Part shown: positions 8,856 to 16,202 of the stretch, one piece after another
Layout of the letters: the number at the start of each line of letters is the position of its first letter
Position numbering within the stretch: the stretch's first letter is position 1
Origin: Clostridiales bacterium
Lineage (GTDB): Bacteria; Bacillota; Clostridia; TANB77; CAG-508
Reading direction: 5' to 3'
Length of the DNA: 18,708 bases
Assembly: GCA_003518755.1 (NCBI GenBank)
Contig: DOYA01000137.1
Span: 1 to 18,708, forward strand
The notes under the pieces: model-generated
Told to the model about the DNA's origin: nothing
Databases searched by the model: none
What the model saw: only the letters and a program-made list of their open reading frames with translations
Translations under genes and position numbers: made by a program

Positions 8856-10178
8856 ATGAGTAAGGAAAAACTTAATTTGATTGAAAAAGTCTTTTTTGCT
8901 TTTTATTTAATATTGCCAAGTTATTTTGCAATAGAAATAAACAATTCATTACCGCTGATTACTGCAAGTAGAATCCTATTAATCTTTACTATTATTGCAT
9001 ATGTGATTAAAAATAGAGGAATAATAAGGATTAGAATAATTGATAACAATAAAAAAATGAGTTATCTTATAGAAATATATTTTATTCTAGTTCTATTAGT
9101 AAATATAATAAATATAAGATATAATCATAATTCAATAAAAGAAATATTATCAATAATGTTAGAACAAGTTTGTTTTGTTTGGATTATATCAAGAATAATT
9201 GATTCAAGAGAAAAATTAAAAGAAGCATTAAAGATTATGGTGATTACATCAATGTTTGTTTCTATAATTGCAATAATTGGTTCAATAACCGGAAAAAATT
9301 GGTTCTATAAATTAAACATTGTTAAAAGAGAAATGCTAATGGCAAGTTACTCAAGATTAGGATTTATAAGAGCCGAAGCTGGATTCGGTCATCCAGTTTA
9401 TTATGGTGCTTATATTGTAATTATAATTCCAATTATAATGTACTTAATAGAAAATGAAAAAAAGAATACGATTATATACAAAATTGCAATGATTTTGAAT
9501 GTAATTGCATTATTTTTCTCAAATTCCAGAGGATCAATAATTGCTTTTGCAATTCTACTTATATATATGATTATTAATCAAAAAAAAATTGTTCTAAAGA
9601 AATACATTGGCATATTAGTAATTGCTTCGGTTTCGTTTGCTTTAGTTGCTATAATTAGCCCAAAAATGGTTAATTTTTTTAACAATATTCTTATATCAAT
9701 TTACAATGTATTTTCTTCTGAAAGAGTTGATATGCAGAATTATGGACAAAATAATATTCATGGATTAGACTCAAGAGTTAATCAGTTATCAGGGGTTATA
9801 TGGACATTAAAGCATAGACCTATAGTTGGATTTGGAGCAGGTGCCCATATGCTAAAATTGATAAAATTTACTGACTTAAATGGTAGATGGTTTAATACGA
9901 ATACCTTTGATATGGGATATGTTGCCATATTCTGTCAATATGGAATAATTGGAAGCCTAGGATACATTATGTTGTATTTATGCATTTTAAATGAATGCTT
10001 TGAAAAAAATAAAAAAAGAGAATCATTTTATAAAACTATAAAGTATTGTTTTTTTGCATATATGATTTTAATGATTTCTGTTGTAGTAAATAATACCTTA
10101 TTACTTTTAATATTATCATTAATGATTTCATATGAAAATATCCTAAAAAACGAAGAAAATATAATAAGTATTAAATAA
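8856..10178 (+). CDS. Wzy-like polysaccharide polymerase (O-antigen ligase/polymerase superfamily)
   Basis: A polytopic membrane protein of 440 aa with roughly 10-12 hydrophobic segments spread along its length, and a larger loop in the second half (about residues 280-340). The superfamily pattern is visible: a segment ending in SNSRGS (about 222-227) and then a downstream GFGAGAHML motif in the big extracytoplasmic loop. Sequence conservation in Wzy proteins is low, so the call rests on topology, those motifs and the operon position. It would join flipped repeat units into polymer outside the membrane. AAGGAG at 8845-8850 supports the ATG. It is the last intact gene before the IS scar. A ligase role is less likely in a Gram-positive without lipopolysaccharide. 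Confidence 0.8.
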   Translation: MSKEKLNLIEKVFFAFYLILPSYFAIEINNSLPLITASRILLIFTIIAYVIKNRGIIRIRIIDNNKKMSYLIEIYFILVLLVNIINIRYNHNSIKEILSIMLEQVCFVWIISRIIDSREKLKEALKIMVITSMFVSIIAIIGSITGKNWFYKLNIVKREMLMASYSRLGFIRAEAGFGHPVYYGAYIVIIIPIIMYLIENEKKNTIIYKIAMILNVIALFFSNSRGSIIAFAILLIYMIINQKKIVLKKYIGILVIASVSFALVAIISPKMVNFFNNILISIYNVFSSERVDMQNYGQNNIHGLDSRVNQLSGVIWTLKHRPIVGFGAGAHMLKLIKFTDLNGRWFNTNTFDMGYVAIFCQYGIIGSLGYIMLYLCILNECFEKNKKRESFYKTIKYCFFAYMILMISVVVNNTLLLLILSLMISYENILKNEENIISIK

Positions 10179-10251
10179 AAATTTAAGCGAATAATTTATA
10201 TTAAGATATATGCTATGTATATGTAAATGTTAATAAAATAAAAAAGGTAAT

Positions 10252-10285
10252 TAATAACTAGTATAATTAATTATACTAGTTATTA
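10252..10285. repeat. Perfect 34-nt palindrome
   Basis: Every base from 10252 to 10285 pairs with its mirror partner with no central spacer: 17 bp per arm, centred between 10268 and 10269, with AATTAATT in the middle and ACTAGT near each end. Symmetry breaks at 10251/10286. It lies 73 nt after the Wzy-like stop and just before the transposase remnant. No T-run follows on the + strand, so it is a poor intrinsic terminator. It could be an element end, a cruciform or a regulator target. Confidence 0.9.
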
Positions 10286-10294
10286 TAAAAATGA

Positions 10295-10726
10295 TTTATA
10301 AGAATAAAATACGAAACTAAACAAGGAGTTGGAATAGTAAGTGCTGCAATGTTAATAGGAGAAATTGGAGACATCAATAGATTTGATAGTTACGAGCAAA
10401 TAAGAAGATATGCAGGATTAAATTTAGTTGAAAATAGCTCAGGGAAACATCAAGGTAAAACAACAATATCAAAAAGAGGAAGAAGTTTGCTAAGAAGTAT
10501 ATTGTATAGAATAGCTTTCGTAATGGTAGGCAAAAATAAAGAAATGAAAAAACTATACAAATATTTGACTACAAGAAAAGAAAATCAATTAAAGAAGAAA
10601 CAAGCAATAGTAGCAATAATTGGAAAAATCCTACAGATAATATATGCAGTAGTAACCAAAAATGAAAAATACAAAGCTACAAGAGTATTTACACAAGAAA
10701 GAATAGAGCAACTAAAAGTAGCATAA
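10295..10726 (+). pseudogene. IS110-family transposase remnant (C-terminal Transposase_20 part only)
   Basis: The frame open from 10295 encodes the C-terminal domain of an IS110/IS116/IS902 transposase. It reads a helix-hairpin-helix-like GVGIVSAAMLIGEIGD (10325-10372), then YAGLNLVENSSGKHQGK with the Ser-Gly pair where the family's catalytic serine lies, then SKRGRSLLRSILYRIA. Homology begins upstream of the first ATG (10349), so no genuine start remains. The whole N-terminal RuvC-like DEDD domain, about two thirds of a normal protein, is missing. A TGA at 10292-10294 closes the frame upstream. This is a dead fragment left inside the operon by insertion and deletion. The natural stop (10724) and the 3' flank appear to be retained. 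Confidence 0.88.
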
Positions 10727-10746
10727 CATATATTTTTAATTTAGCT

Positions 10747-10830
10747 AGATAAAAGTGGCATGAGTGGAGATTACTCCATAAGGCCTTAAATGAGCCAGTA
10801 AAAAAGCAGTAATGCCGTGTCACTTTATCT
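10747..10830 (+). ncRNA. Structured RNA candidate in the 3' flank of the IS110 remnant
   Basis: A long closing stem pairs 10747-10760 with 10818-10830: 13 pairs, one bulged A at 10754 and one G-T wobble. Inside it are a 5-bp hairpin with an ATTA loop (10765-10778) and a TAAGGCCTTA palindrome (10779-10788). No ORF covers it. IS110-family elements carry a structured bridge RNA in a non-coding end, placed after the transposase gene in the IS1111 group, so this may be a leftover of one. It could equally be a leader of the gene at 11075. The RNA identity is inferred; the pairing is seen. Confidence 0.35.
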
Positions 10831-11074
10831 TTATACATTGAACGAAGGTTGGTAAGGACTGTGTAATAGCAGATCCAGTGAGAAAAGATAGGGTTAATGG
10901 TAAAGAAAGATTCTAGAGGAATTAAAGAAAAACTTCATAAAATAAAATGCACATTTTTTAGTGTGTTTATTAAGAATGATATCAATTTAATAAATATAAT
11001 ATAATATAAAATTAAAAGATAAATGGAGATATCGAGAGATAATCATTCATTTATAGAGATAGGAGTAAATTATA
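10831..11074 (+). other. Non-coding remainder of the IS scar and leader of the next gene
   Basis: There is no credible ORF here. The first part (to about 10920) is less AT-rich than its surroundings and probably still belongs to the mobile element's right end. At 10995-11005 two overlapping TATAAT hexamers occur in an ATAAT repeat, but no good -35 box lies 16-18 nt upstream, so a promoter for the second operon half is possible but weak. AGGAG at 11061-11065 is the ribosome binding site of the gene at 11075. No terminator is obvious, so read-through from the first half is also possible. Confidence 0.5.
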
Positions 11075-12238
11075 ATGAAGATTGGATTATTGGGAATGGC
11101 TTTAAATTCAAACAATTATGGGGTTACAGCTTTAGGAATTTCACAATTAAATGTATTAGAAAAAATAATGAAAAAAAATAAAATAACAAATGTAGAGTAT
11201 TATGTTTTTTCATCAGAAGAACAAAATGAACTGGATAAATGTGCTAAAGCATTAGCACTGAATAATAAGTTAATTAGTAAAAATCTTATGACTATAAAAG
11301 CAGGATTTACAGGAATAAAAAGTATAAAAAAAGCAATTAAAGAATGTGATTATGTTATCGATTTAACTTATGGAGATAGTTTCAGTGATATTTATGGAAA
11401 AAAGATTTTTTATTTATACTCTGTTCCCAAAAAAATTTCAAATAAATATAATAAGCTAATAATAGGACCTCAAACCATAGGTCCATACAAAAGTAATATT
11501 GTTTCAAAGTATGCAAAACAAATTTTAAAAAAAGCTAAAATTATATGTGTTAGAGACGAAAAATCTCTTGATATAGCAAAAAAATTAACAAAGAGAAACG
11601 ATATTATATTAACTAGTGATTTAGCTATGGAATTACCTTATACTAAAACAGAATTGCAAGGAGACAAATTTAAAATAGGTATAAATATTTCAGAGCTATT
11701 ATGGAATAGTTCAAATGAAGAAAATAAAGAAAAATATGGAATAGTATTAGACTATAAAAAACTTATAGAAAATATTTTAAACAAATTTACTAATGATAAA
11801 TATGAAATACATATAATAACCCATGTATTTTCAAGAGATGATTCTAAAGGAGAATATGGATTAGCCAAGAAGATACATAGTGAATTTCCAAATACTATTT
11901 TAGCACCAAAATTTAATAATCCAATAGAAGCAAAAAACTATATGTCAGGACTAGATTTGTTTTTAGGATCAAGAATGCATGCAACAATTGGGGCTTTTTC
12001 TTCGGGGGTTCCAATTATACCAATTTCATATAGTAGAAAGTTTGAAGGACTATATGGGTCTATTAAATATAATTATGGTATAAATTTAAGAGATACTACT
12101 ATAGAAAAAGGATTAGAACATATAGATTATTGTATAAACAATTATGAAAAAATGAAAGATGATTTAAAGAAATCTTTTGAAGAAGCTTTAAATCGTAATA
12201 AAACATATTACGAATTACTTGAAAGAATTATAAAATAG
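11075..12238 (+). CDS. Polysaccharide pyruvyl transferase family protein (second copy)
   Basis: This is a second member of the pyruvyl transferase family, clearly different in sequence from the copy at 4469. Hallmarks are the N-terminal NNYGVTALG (13-21), GPQTIGPYK (131-139), CVRDEKSLDIAKK (158-170) and the C-terminal GSRMHATIGAFSSGVP (298-313), with His302 in the conserved SRMH position. The 387-aa length is within the family range. It resembles the CsaB/WcaK branch, with SRMH in place of the first copy's DSFH. AGGAG lies 9 nt upstream. It is the first gene after the IS scar and is followed after 11 nt by a second FrhB-like gene. PEP-dependent sugar modification is a family-based inference. 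Confidence 0.88.
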   Translation: MKIGLLGMALNSNNYGVTALGISQLNVLEKIMKKNKITNVEYYVFSSEEQNELDKCAKALALNNKLISKNLMTIKAGFTGIKSIKKAIKECDYVIDLTYGDSFSDIYGKKIFYLYSVPKKISNKYNKLIIGPQTIGPYKSNIVSKYAKQILKKAKIICVRDEKSLDIAKKLTKRNDIILTSDLAMELPYTKTELQGDKFKIGINISELLWNSSNEENKEKYGIVLDYKKLIENILNKFTNDKYEIHIITHVFSRDDSKGEYGLAKKIHSEFPNTILAPKFNNPIEAKNYMSGLDLFLGSRMHATIGAFSSGVPIIPISYSRKFEGLYGSIKYNYGINLRDTTIEKGLEHIDYCINNYEKMKDDLKKSFEEALNRNKTYYELLERIIK

Positions 12239-12240
12239 GA
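12236..12240 (+). promoter_or_regulatory. Ribosome binding site that decides the start at 12250
   Basis: TAGGA ends directly against a TTG codon at 12241, leaving no spacing for that codon to serve as a start. The same site is 9 nt from the ATG at 12250, a normal distance. The ATG is therefore preferred over the longer TTG reading. Confidence 0.6.
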
Positions 12241-12249
12241 TTGAGAAGT

Positions 12250-13461
12250 ATGAAAGATTGTGTTGAAAATGTACTAAAAAATGATAATTGTGTTGGTTGT
12301 GGATTATGTAGTCAAATGTTTCAAGGCTATTATGGCATGCAATTAACAGAACAAGGATTTTTTAGACCAAAAAAGTTCAAAGAAATTAATAATAAAGAAT
12401 TAGAAGAAACATTTAAAGAACTATGTCCAGGTTATATCAGAAGAAAAGAGTTAGATTCTGATAAGAATATTGGAATATGGGGAAACTACGTTAGTTTAGT
12501 TACAGGTTATTCTGCTAATGAAGAAATAAGATACAAAGCATCTACAGGAGGTACTTTAACTTCAGTGTTATTGTATTTATTTGATAATAAAATAATTGAT
12601 AAGGTTTTACAGGTACAAGCTAATTCTTCAAAACCATATATTTCAAAATACATAATTACAACTACAAGAGAGGATATAATAAATTCTATAGGCTCAAGAT
12701 ATGCTCCTACTTTTTTATTTTCTCAATTAAATGAAATAAAAAATAATAAAGGAAAGATTGCTGTTGTTGGAAAACCATGTGAGATTGCTACATTAAAGAG
12801 ATATGTTGAGAAATATGAAATAGAAGATAAAATTTTTTGTTATTTATCATTTTTTTGTGGAGGAACCCCTAGTTTAAATGCAACTTTAGAAATTTTAGAA
12901 AAACATAATTTAAATAAAAATGATATTACAGAATTAAAATATCGTGGGGAAGGGTGGCCAGGCTATTTTAAAGCAGTTAATAAAAATGGAGAAACAAAAA
13001 AAATATCATATATGGATTCATGGTCAAAACAATTATCAAAAAATATTCAAAATTCTTGCAAAATATGTACAGATGGTATTGGTGAAATGGCTGATTTAGT
13101 GTTTGGAGATGCTTGGAATTTAAATGAAAATGGAAAGCCGGATTTTAAAGAAAAAAAAGGAGTAAACTTTATCTTTTGCAGAAATAAATTAGGAAAAGAA
13201 ATTTTAGATAATGCTGTTAAAAATAATTATGTAATTATTGAAAATAAAAACTTAGATGATGCTATATTAAGTAAAATGCAACCATATCAGGCAAAGCATA
13301 GAAAACTAGTGTATTATAAGATATTAGGAAAAAAAATATGCTTAAGATGTGTCCCAAAATATCCTAGAAAATTGTTTAAAAATTTTTCAAAAAGTGAAAA
13401 ATGTAAAAATAAAATTAAAGAAACATTATTAAGTATAAAGAATGAATTGAGGAAAAAATAA
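12250..13461 (+). CDS. FrhB/FdhB-like Fe-S flavoprotein, second copy
   Basis: This is a paralogue of the protein at 5610 with a leaner N-terminus. There is one CxxCxxC cluster (C14, C17, C20), no fourth cysteine at the usual +4 position (Phe instead), and a lone C59-Pro-Gly downstream that may complete the site. The second ferredoxin motif of the first copy is absent. FrhB landmarks are present: STGG (98-101), GKPCE (174-178), FFCGGTP (about 201-207), a C270/C273 pair and FGDAW (285-289). Residues are counted from the ATG at 12250; the frame is open to a TTG at 12241. It forms a pair with the upstream pyruvyl transferase-like gene, mirroring the first module. Flavin and Fe-S dependent redox chemistry on a sugar is inferred. 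Confidence 0.85.
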   Translation: MKDCVENVLKNDNCVGCGLCSQMFQGYYGMQLTEQGFFRPKKFKEINNKELEETFKELCPGYIRRKELDSDKNIGIWGNYVSLVTGYSANEEIRYKASTGGTLTSVLLYLFDNKIIDKVLQVQANSSKPYISKYIITTTREDIINSIGSRYAPTFLFSQLNEIKNNKGKIAVVGKPCEIATLKRYVEKYEIEDKIFCYLSFFCGGTPSLNATLEILEKHNLNKNDITELKYRGEGWPGYFKAVNKNGETKKISYMDSWSKQLSKNIQNSCKICTDGIGEMADLVFGDAWNLNENGKPDFKEKKGVNFIFCRNKLGKEILDNAVKNNYVIIENKNLDDAILSKMQPYQAKHRKLVYYKILGKKICLRCVPKYPRKLFKNFSKSEKCKNKIKETLLSIKNELRKK

Positions 13462-14560
13462 TGGAGAATAAAGAAGTATTATTAGAACATCAAAAAAAAT
13501 ATATTTTAAACTTTTGTAATAGCATATGGGGTAAAATTTTTTTTCCTATTTCTAATGAAATAAAAAAAAGTATAAAAATACATTTTGAAGATTTAGATGA
13601 TAAACTAGAACATAATAAAAGAATAATAAAAAGAATTAATTCAATTACTTTAAAAAATCAGAGTAATTATTATATATTAAAGCTAAAACAAATTATTTTT
13701 GAAATAAATAATAAAAAGACCTTGAATATTAAAAAAAGAGAAATACCGAGAAATGATTATCTAGCTGTTGTTTGTATTGTTAAAAATGAAAGCAGATATA
13801 TAAAAGAATGGATTGATTATTATTTACTGATGGGGGTAGATAGAATCTATTTATTAGATAATGAATCAACAGATAATCTTAAAGAAGTTATAAGAGAATA
13901 TATAGATAAAGAAAAAATTATTTATATAGCGCTTCCACGGGAAAAAAGTTCAAATAAAAGGGTATAATTATGTTTTGAAGTTAGTAAAAAATAAGACAAA
14001 ATGGCTAGCGGTTGTTGATGCAGACGAATTCATTTTTCCAGTACAAAAGAAAAATCTAAAGGAATTTCTTAAAGACTATGAAAAATATTGTGGGGTTGGA
14101 GTTAATTGGGTAATTTATGGACCTTCAGGAAATATCAAAAGACCATCAGGCAATGTAATTCAAAACTATTTAGAAACATTTGAAGACAGAAATAATGAAA
14201 TGAATCTTAGAATCAAAAGTATAGTTCAACCAAAAAAAACGTTGATTTGTGAATCTTCTCATTATTTTTTATATAAGAAAAGTGAATTTGCTGTTGATGA
14301 GAATTATAAAGAAATAGTTGGAGATGGAATTTGTGGAAAAGCTACGACCACAAAAAACTCTATAAATAAAATAAGAATAAATCATTATTGGACAAAATCA
14401 TTAGAGGATTTACAAGAAAAATGTAAAAGACGGATATGCAGATGGACATTCTAATCCAGTTTATGAAACAACATTAAAAAGAGTTAGTTATCCAATGATA
14501 ATAGATGATACTTTAGCTAAATATATGAGTGCTATAAAGGAGAAAAATGGAAAAATCTAG
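13461..14560 (+). pseudogene. GT92-type glycosyltransferase gene broken by two +1 frameshifts
   Basis: Three consecutive frames give one continuous glycosyltransferase. Frame one (13461-13959) contains LAVVCIVKNESRYIKEW and LLDNESTDN. Frame two resumes as YNYVLKLVKNKTKWLAVVDADEF (read in two halves, DAD being the metal motif). Frame three resumes after 14431 as GYADGHSNP and ends at TAG 14558-14560. Removing one G in the GGG at 13960-13962 and the C at 14431 restores about 365 codons. The frame-one stop is at 13965-13967 and the frame-two stop at 14452-14454. The ATG overlaps the upstream TAA by one base, with GAGG 8 nt before it. As it stands it yields a truncated protein lacking the DxD motif. 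Recent decay, a sequencing error or recoding could each explain it. Confidence 0.82.
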
Positions 14561-16106
14561 AATAAAAAATACAATAAAAAATGTTAAGACAGGTTTAATA
14601 GTTCAGCTTGTAAACAAAATTATGGCATTTGTGGTAAGAACAGTTTTTATTAGAATCCTTAATTCTGAATACTTAGGCGTTAATGGGTTGTTTACAAATA
14701 TTTTATCAATGCTATCTTTTACAGAATTAGGTATTGGAACAGCAATAATTTTTAATATGTATAAACCTGTTGCAGAAAATGATAAAGAAAAAATAAAAAG
14801 TTTAATGAAATTGTATAAGATTTCTTATAATATTATAGGTGTAGTTATTTTTATATTGGGATTAGGAGTTATTCCATTTTTTAAATATATTATTAAAGAA
14901 GTACCTAATATACACGAAAATATAAAATTTATCTATATATTGTTTTTAATAAATACATCTTCTTCATATTTTTTTACATATAAAAAGTCGATTATTTCTG
15001 CACATCAACAAGAAAGTATAATAAATAAAATAGATAGTTTTTTTTATCTAGTAAAAAGTATTTTTGAAATTGCATTTCTATATTTAACAAAAAATTATAT
15101 AGTTTTTTTAATCGTTCAAATAGGAGGAACAATCCTTGAAAATATTATTATTGCAAAAAAAGCAGAAGTATTATTTCCATATTTAAAAGAAAAGAATGTA
15201 AAGAAGCTGAAAAAAGAAGAGTATTCTATAATTTTTGCAAATGTTAAAGCTTTGGTTGTATATCAATTCGGATTAGCAATTTTAAGTGGAACAGATAATA
15301 TATTAATATCTGCGATGGTAAATGTAGCTACTGTAGGATTATGTTCTAATTATACTTTAATTATTACATCAGTAAAAGGTGTAGTTTTATCGGCAATGAG
15401 AGGAGTAACAGCAAGTGTTGGTAATTTAAATGCAATTGAAACTAAAGAAAAAATAGAAGAAGTATTCTATAATTTGATTTTTGTAACATATCTTATATAT
15501 GTTTTTTGTACCGTTTCATTTATATGTTTACTAAATCCGTTTATAAAAATTTGGTTGGGAGAAAAATTTGTTTTAAATATTGGAATACCTATTGCACTTG
15601 CATTTAGTTTTTTTGTTTGTGGAATGAGGTCCCCAGCATATACGTATAGAGTAACATTAGGATTGTTTGAAAAGGGTAAAACAGCTCCATATATTGCAGC
15701 TATAACAAATGTGGTATTATCTATTTTGTTTTGTAAGTTATGGGGGGTTGTGGGAATTTTTATTGCTACTTCTGTAGCAGAAATAGTATCATACTCTATT
15801 ATAGATCCATATTTAATATATAAGTATAAATTTAAATCTTCTATGAAAAAATATATTGTTAAAATGGCCAGATATTTTTTAGCTTTTTCGTTAAATGTAA
15901 TCATTTGCTTATATCTTACTCAATTAATAAAATATCAGGGATATATAGGATTAGTATTAAAAGGAGTATGTCTAACAATAATAACACTAATTTTCAACGT
16001 TTTACTTTATTATAAAACAGATGAATTTAAATATTGTTATGATAAATTTGTAAGTTCAATAATTAATAGAGTAAGAAAAAAAATTAATAGAGAGAAAAAT
16101 CAATAA
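14547..16106 (+). CDS. Wzx-like repeat-unit flippase (MOP superfamily)
   Basis: A polytopic protein of 519 aa with about 12-14 hydrophobic segments, expected to flip undecaprenyl-linked repeat units across the membrane. The N-terminus (SRIKNTIKNVKTGLI, then NSEYLGVNGLFTNIL and TELGIGTAIIFNMYKPVAE) is the typical start of Gram-positive oligosaccharide flippases. A basic tail (RVRKKINREK) ends on the inside. The ATG overlaps the last 14 nt of the broken GT92 frame. AAGGAG at 14537-14542, inside that frame, is the ribosome binding site, with only 4 nt spacing. Tight overlap with an ancestral upstream frame suggests translational coupling that the frameshifts may have weakened. It is the only flippase in the window, so it probably serves the Wzy-like polymerase at 8856. 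Confidence 0.92.
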   Translation: MEKSRIKNTIKNVKTGLIVQLVNKIMAFVVRTVFIRILNSEYLGVNGLFTNILSMLSFTELGIGTAIIFNMYKPVAENDKEKIKSLMKLYKISYNIIGVVIFILGLGVIPFFKYIIKEVPNIHENIKFIYILFLINTSSSYFFTYKKSIISAHQQESIINKIDSFFYLVKSIFEIAFLYLTKNYIVFLIVQIGGTILENIIIAKKAEVLFPYLKEKNVKKLKKEEYSIIFANVKALVVYQFGLAILSGTDNILISAMVNVATVGLCSNYTLIITSVKGVVLSAMRGVTASVGNLNAIETKEKIEEVFYNLIFVTYLIYVFCTVSFICLLNPFIKIWLGEKFVLNIGIPIALAFSFFVCGMRSPAYTYRVTLGLFEKGKTAPYIAAITNVVLSILFCKLWGVVGIFIATSVAEIVSYSIIDPYLIYKYKFKSSMKKYIVKMARYFLAFSLNVIICLYLTQLIKYQGYIGLVLKGVCLTIITLIFNVLLYYKTDEFKYCYDKFVSSIINRVRKKINREKNQ

Positions 16107-16126
16107 ATGTCAATTTAGACTTACAA

Positions 16127-16166
16127 AGTATCATTTTTCTTGCATTTTTCACCAAATAATGATACT
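16127..16166. repeat. Inverted repeat touching the rmlD promoter
   Basis: AGTATCATT (16127-16135) and AATGATACT (16158-16166) are perfect 9-bp arms around 22 nt. The right arm ends on the first base of the -10 hexamer and the pair encloses the likely -35 region. This geometry suits an operator, but a hairpin in the 3' end of the preceding transcript is also possible. No T-run follows. Confidence 0.6.
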
Positions 16167-16171
16167 ATAAT
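16140..16171 (+). promoter_or_regulatory. Putative rmlDA promoter
   Basis: A perfect TATAAT lies at 16166-16171 and TTGCAT, the same -35 hexamer as upstream of the LCP gene, at 16140-16145. The 20-nt spacing is long. TACTAT at 16163-16168 would give 17 nt but is a weaker -10. A promoter here is plausible because a 96-nt gap separates the flippase from rmlD. The exact boxes are uncertain. Confidence 0.4.
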
Positions 16172-16202
16172 ATAAGATTTAGTATGAAAGAAGGTATTAA
16201 AA

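Noticed and set aside
10349..10726. A small intact gene of 125 codons
   Set aside because: Transposase homology continues upstream of its ATG into 10325-10348, showing that the ATG is internal and the gene is a truncated IS110 transposase.
10941..10972. Hairpin with CACA/TGTG and AATAAA/TTTATT arms as a terminator
   Set aside because: The stem is short and interrupted by a 3-nt bulge, and no T-run follows.
10992..11009. ATAAT short tandem repeat
   Set aside because: Only about three units in very AT-rich DNA; chance composition is enough to explain it.
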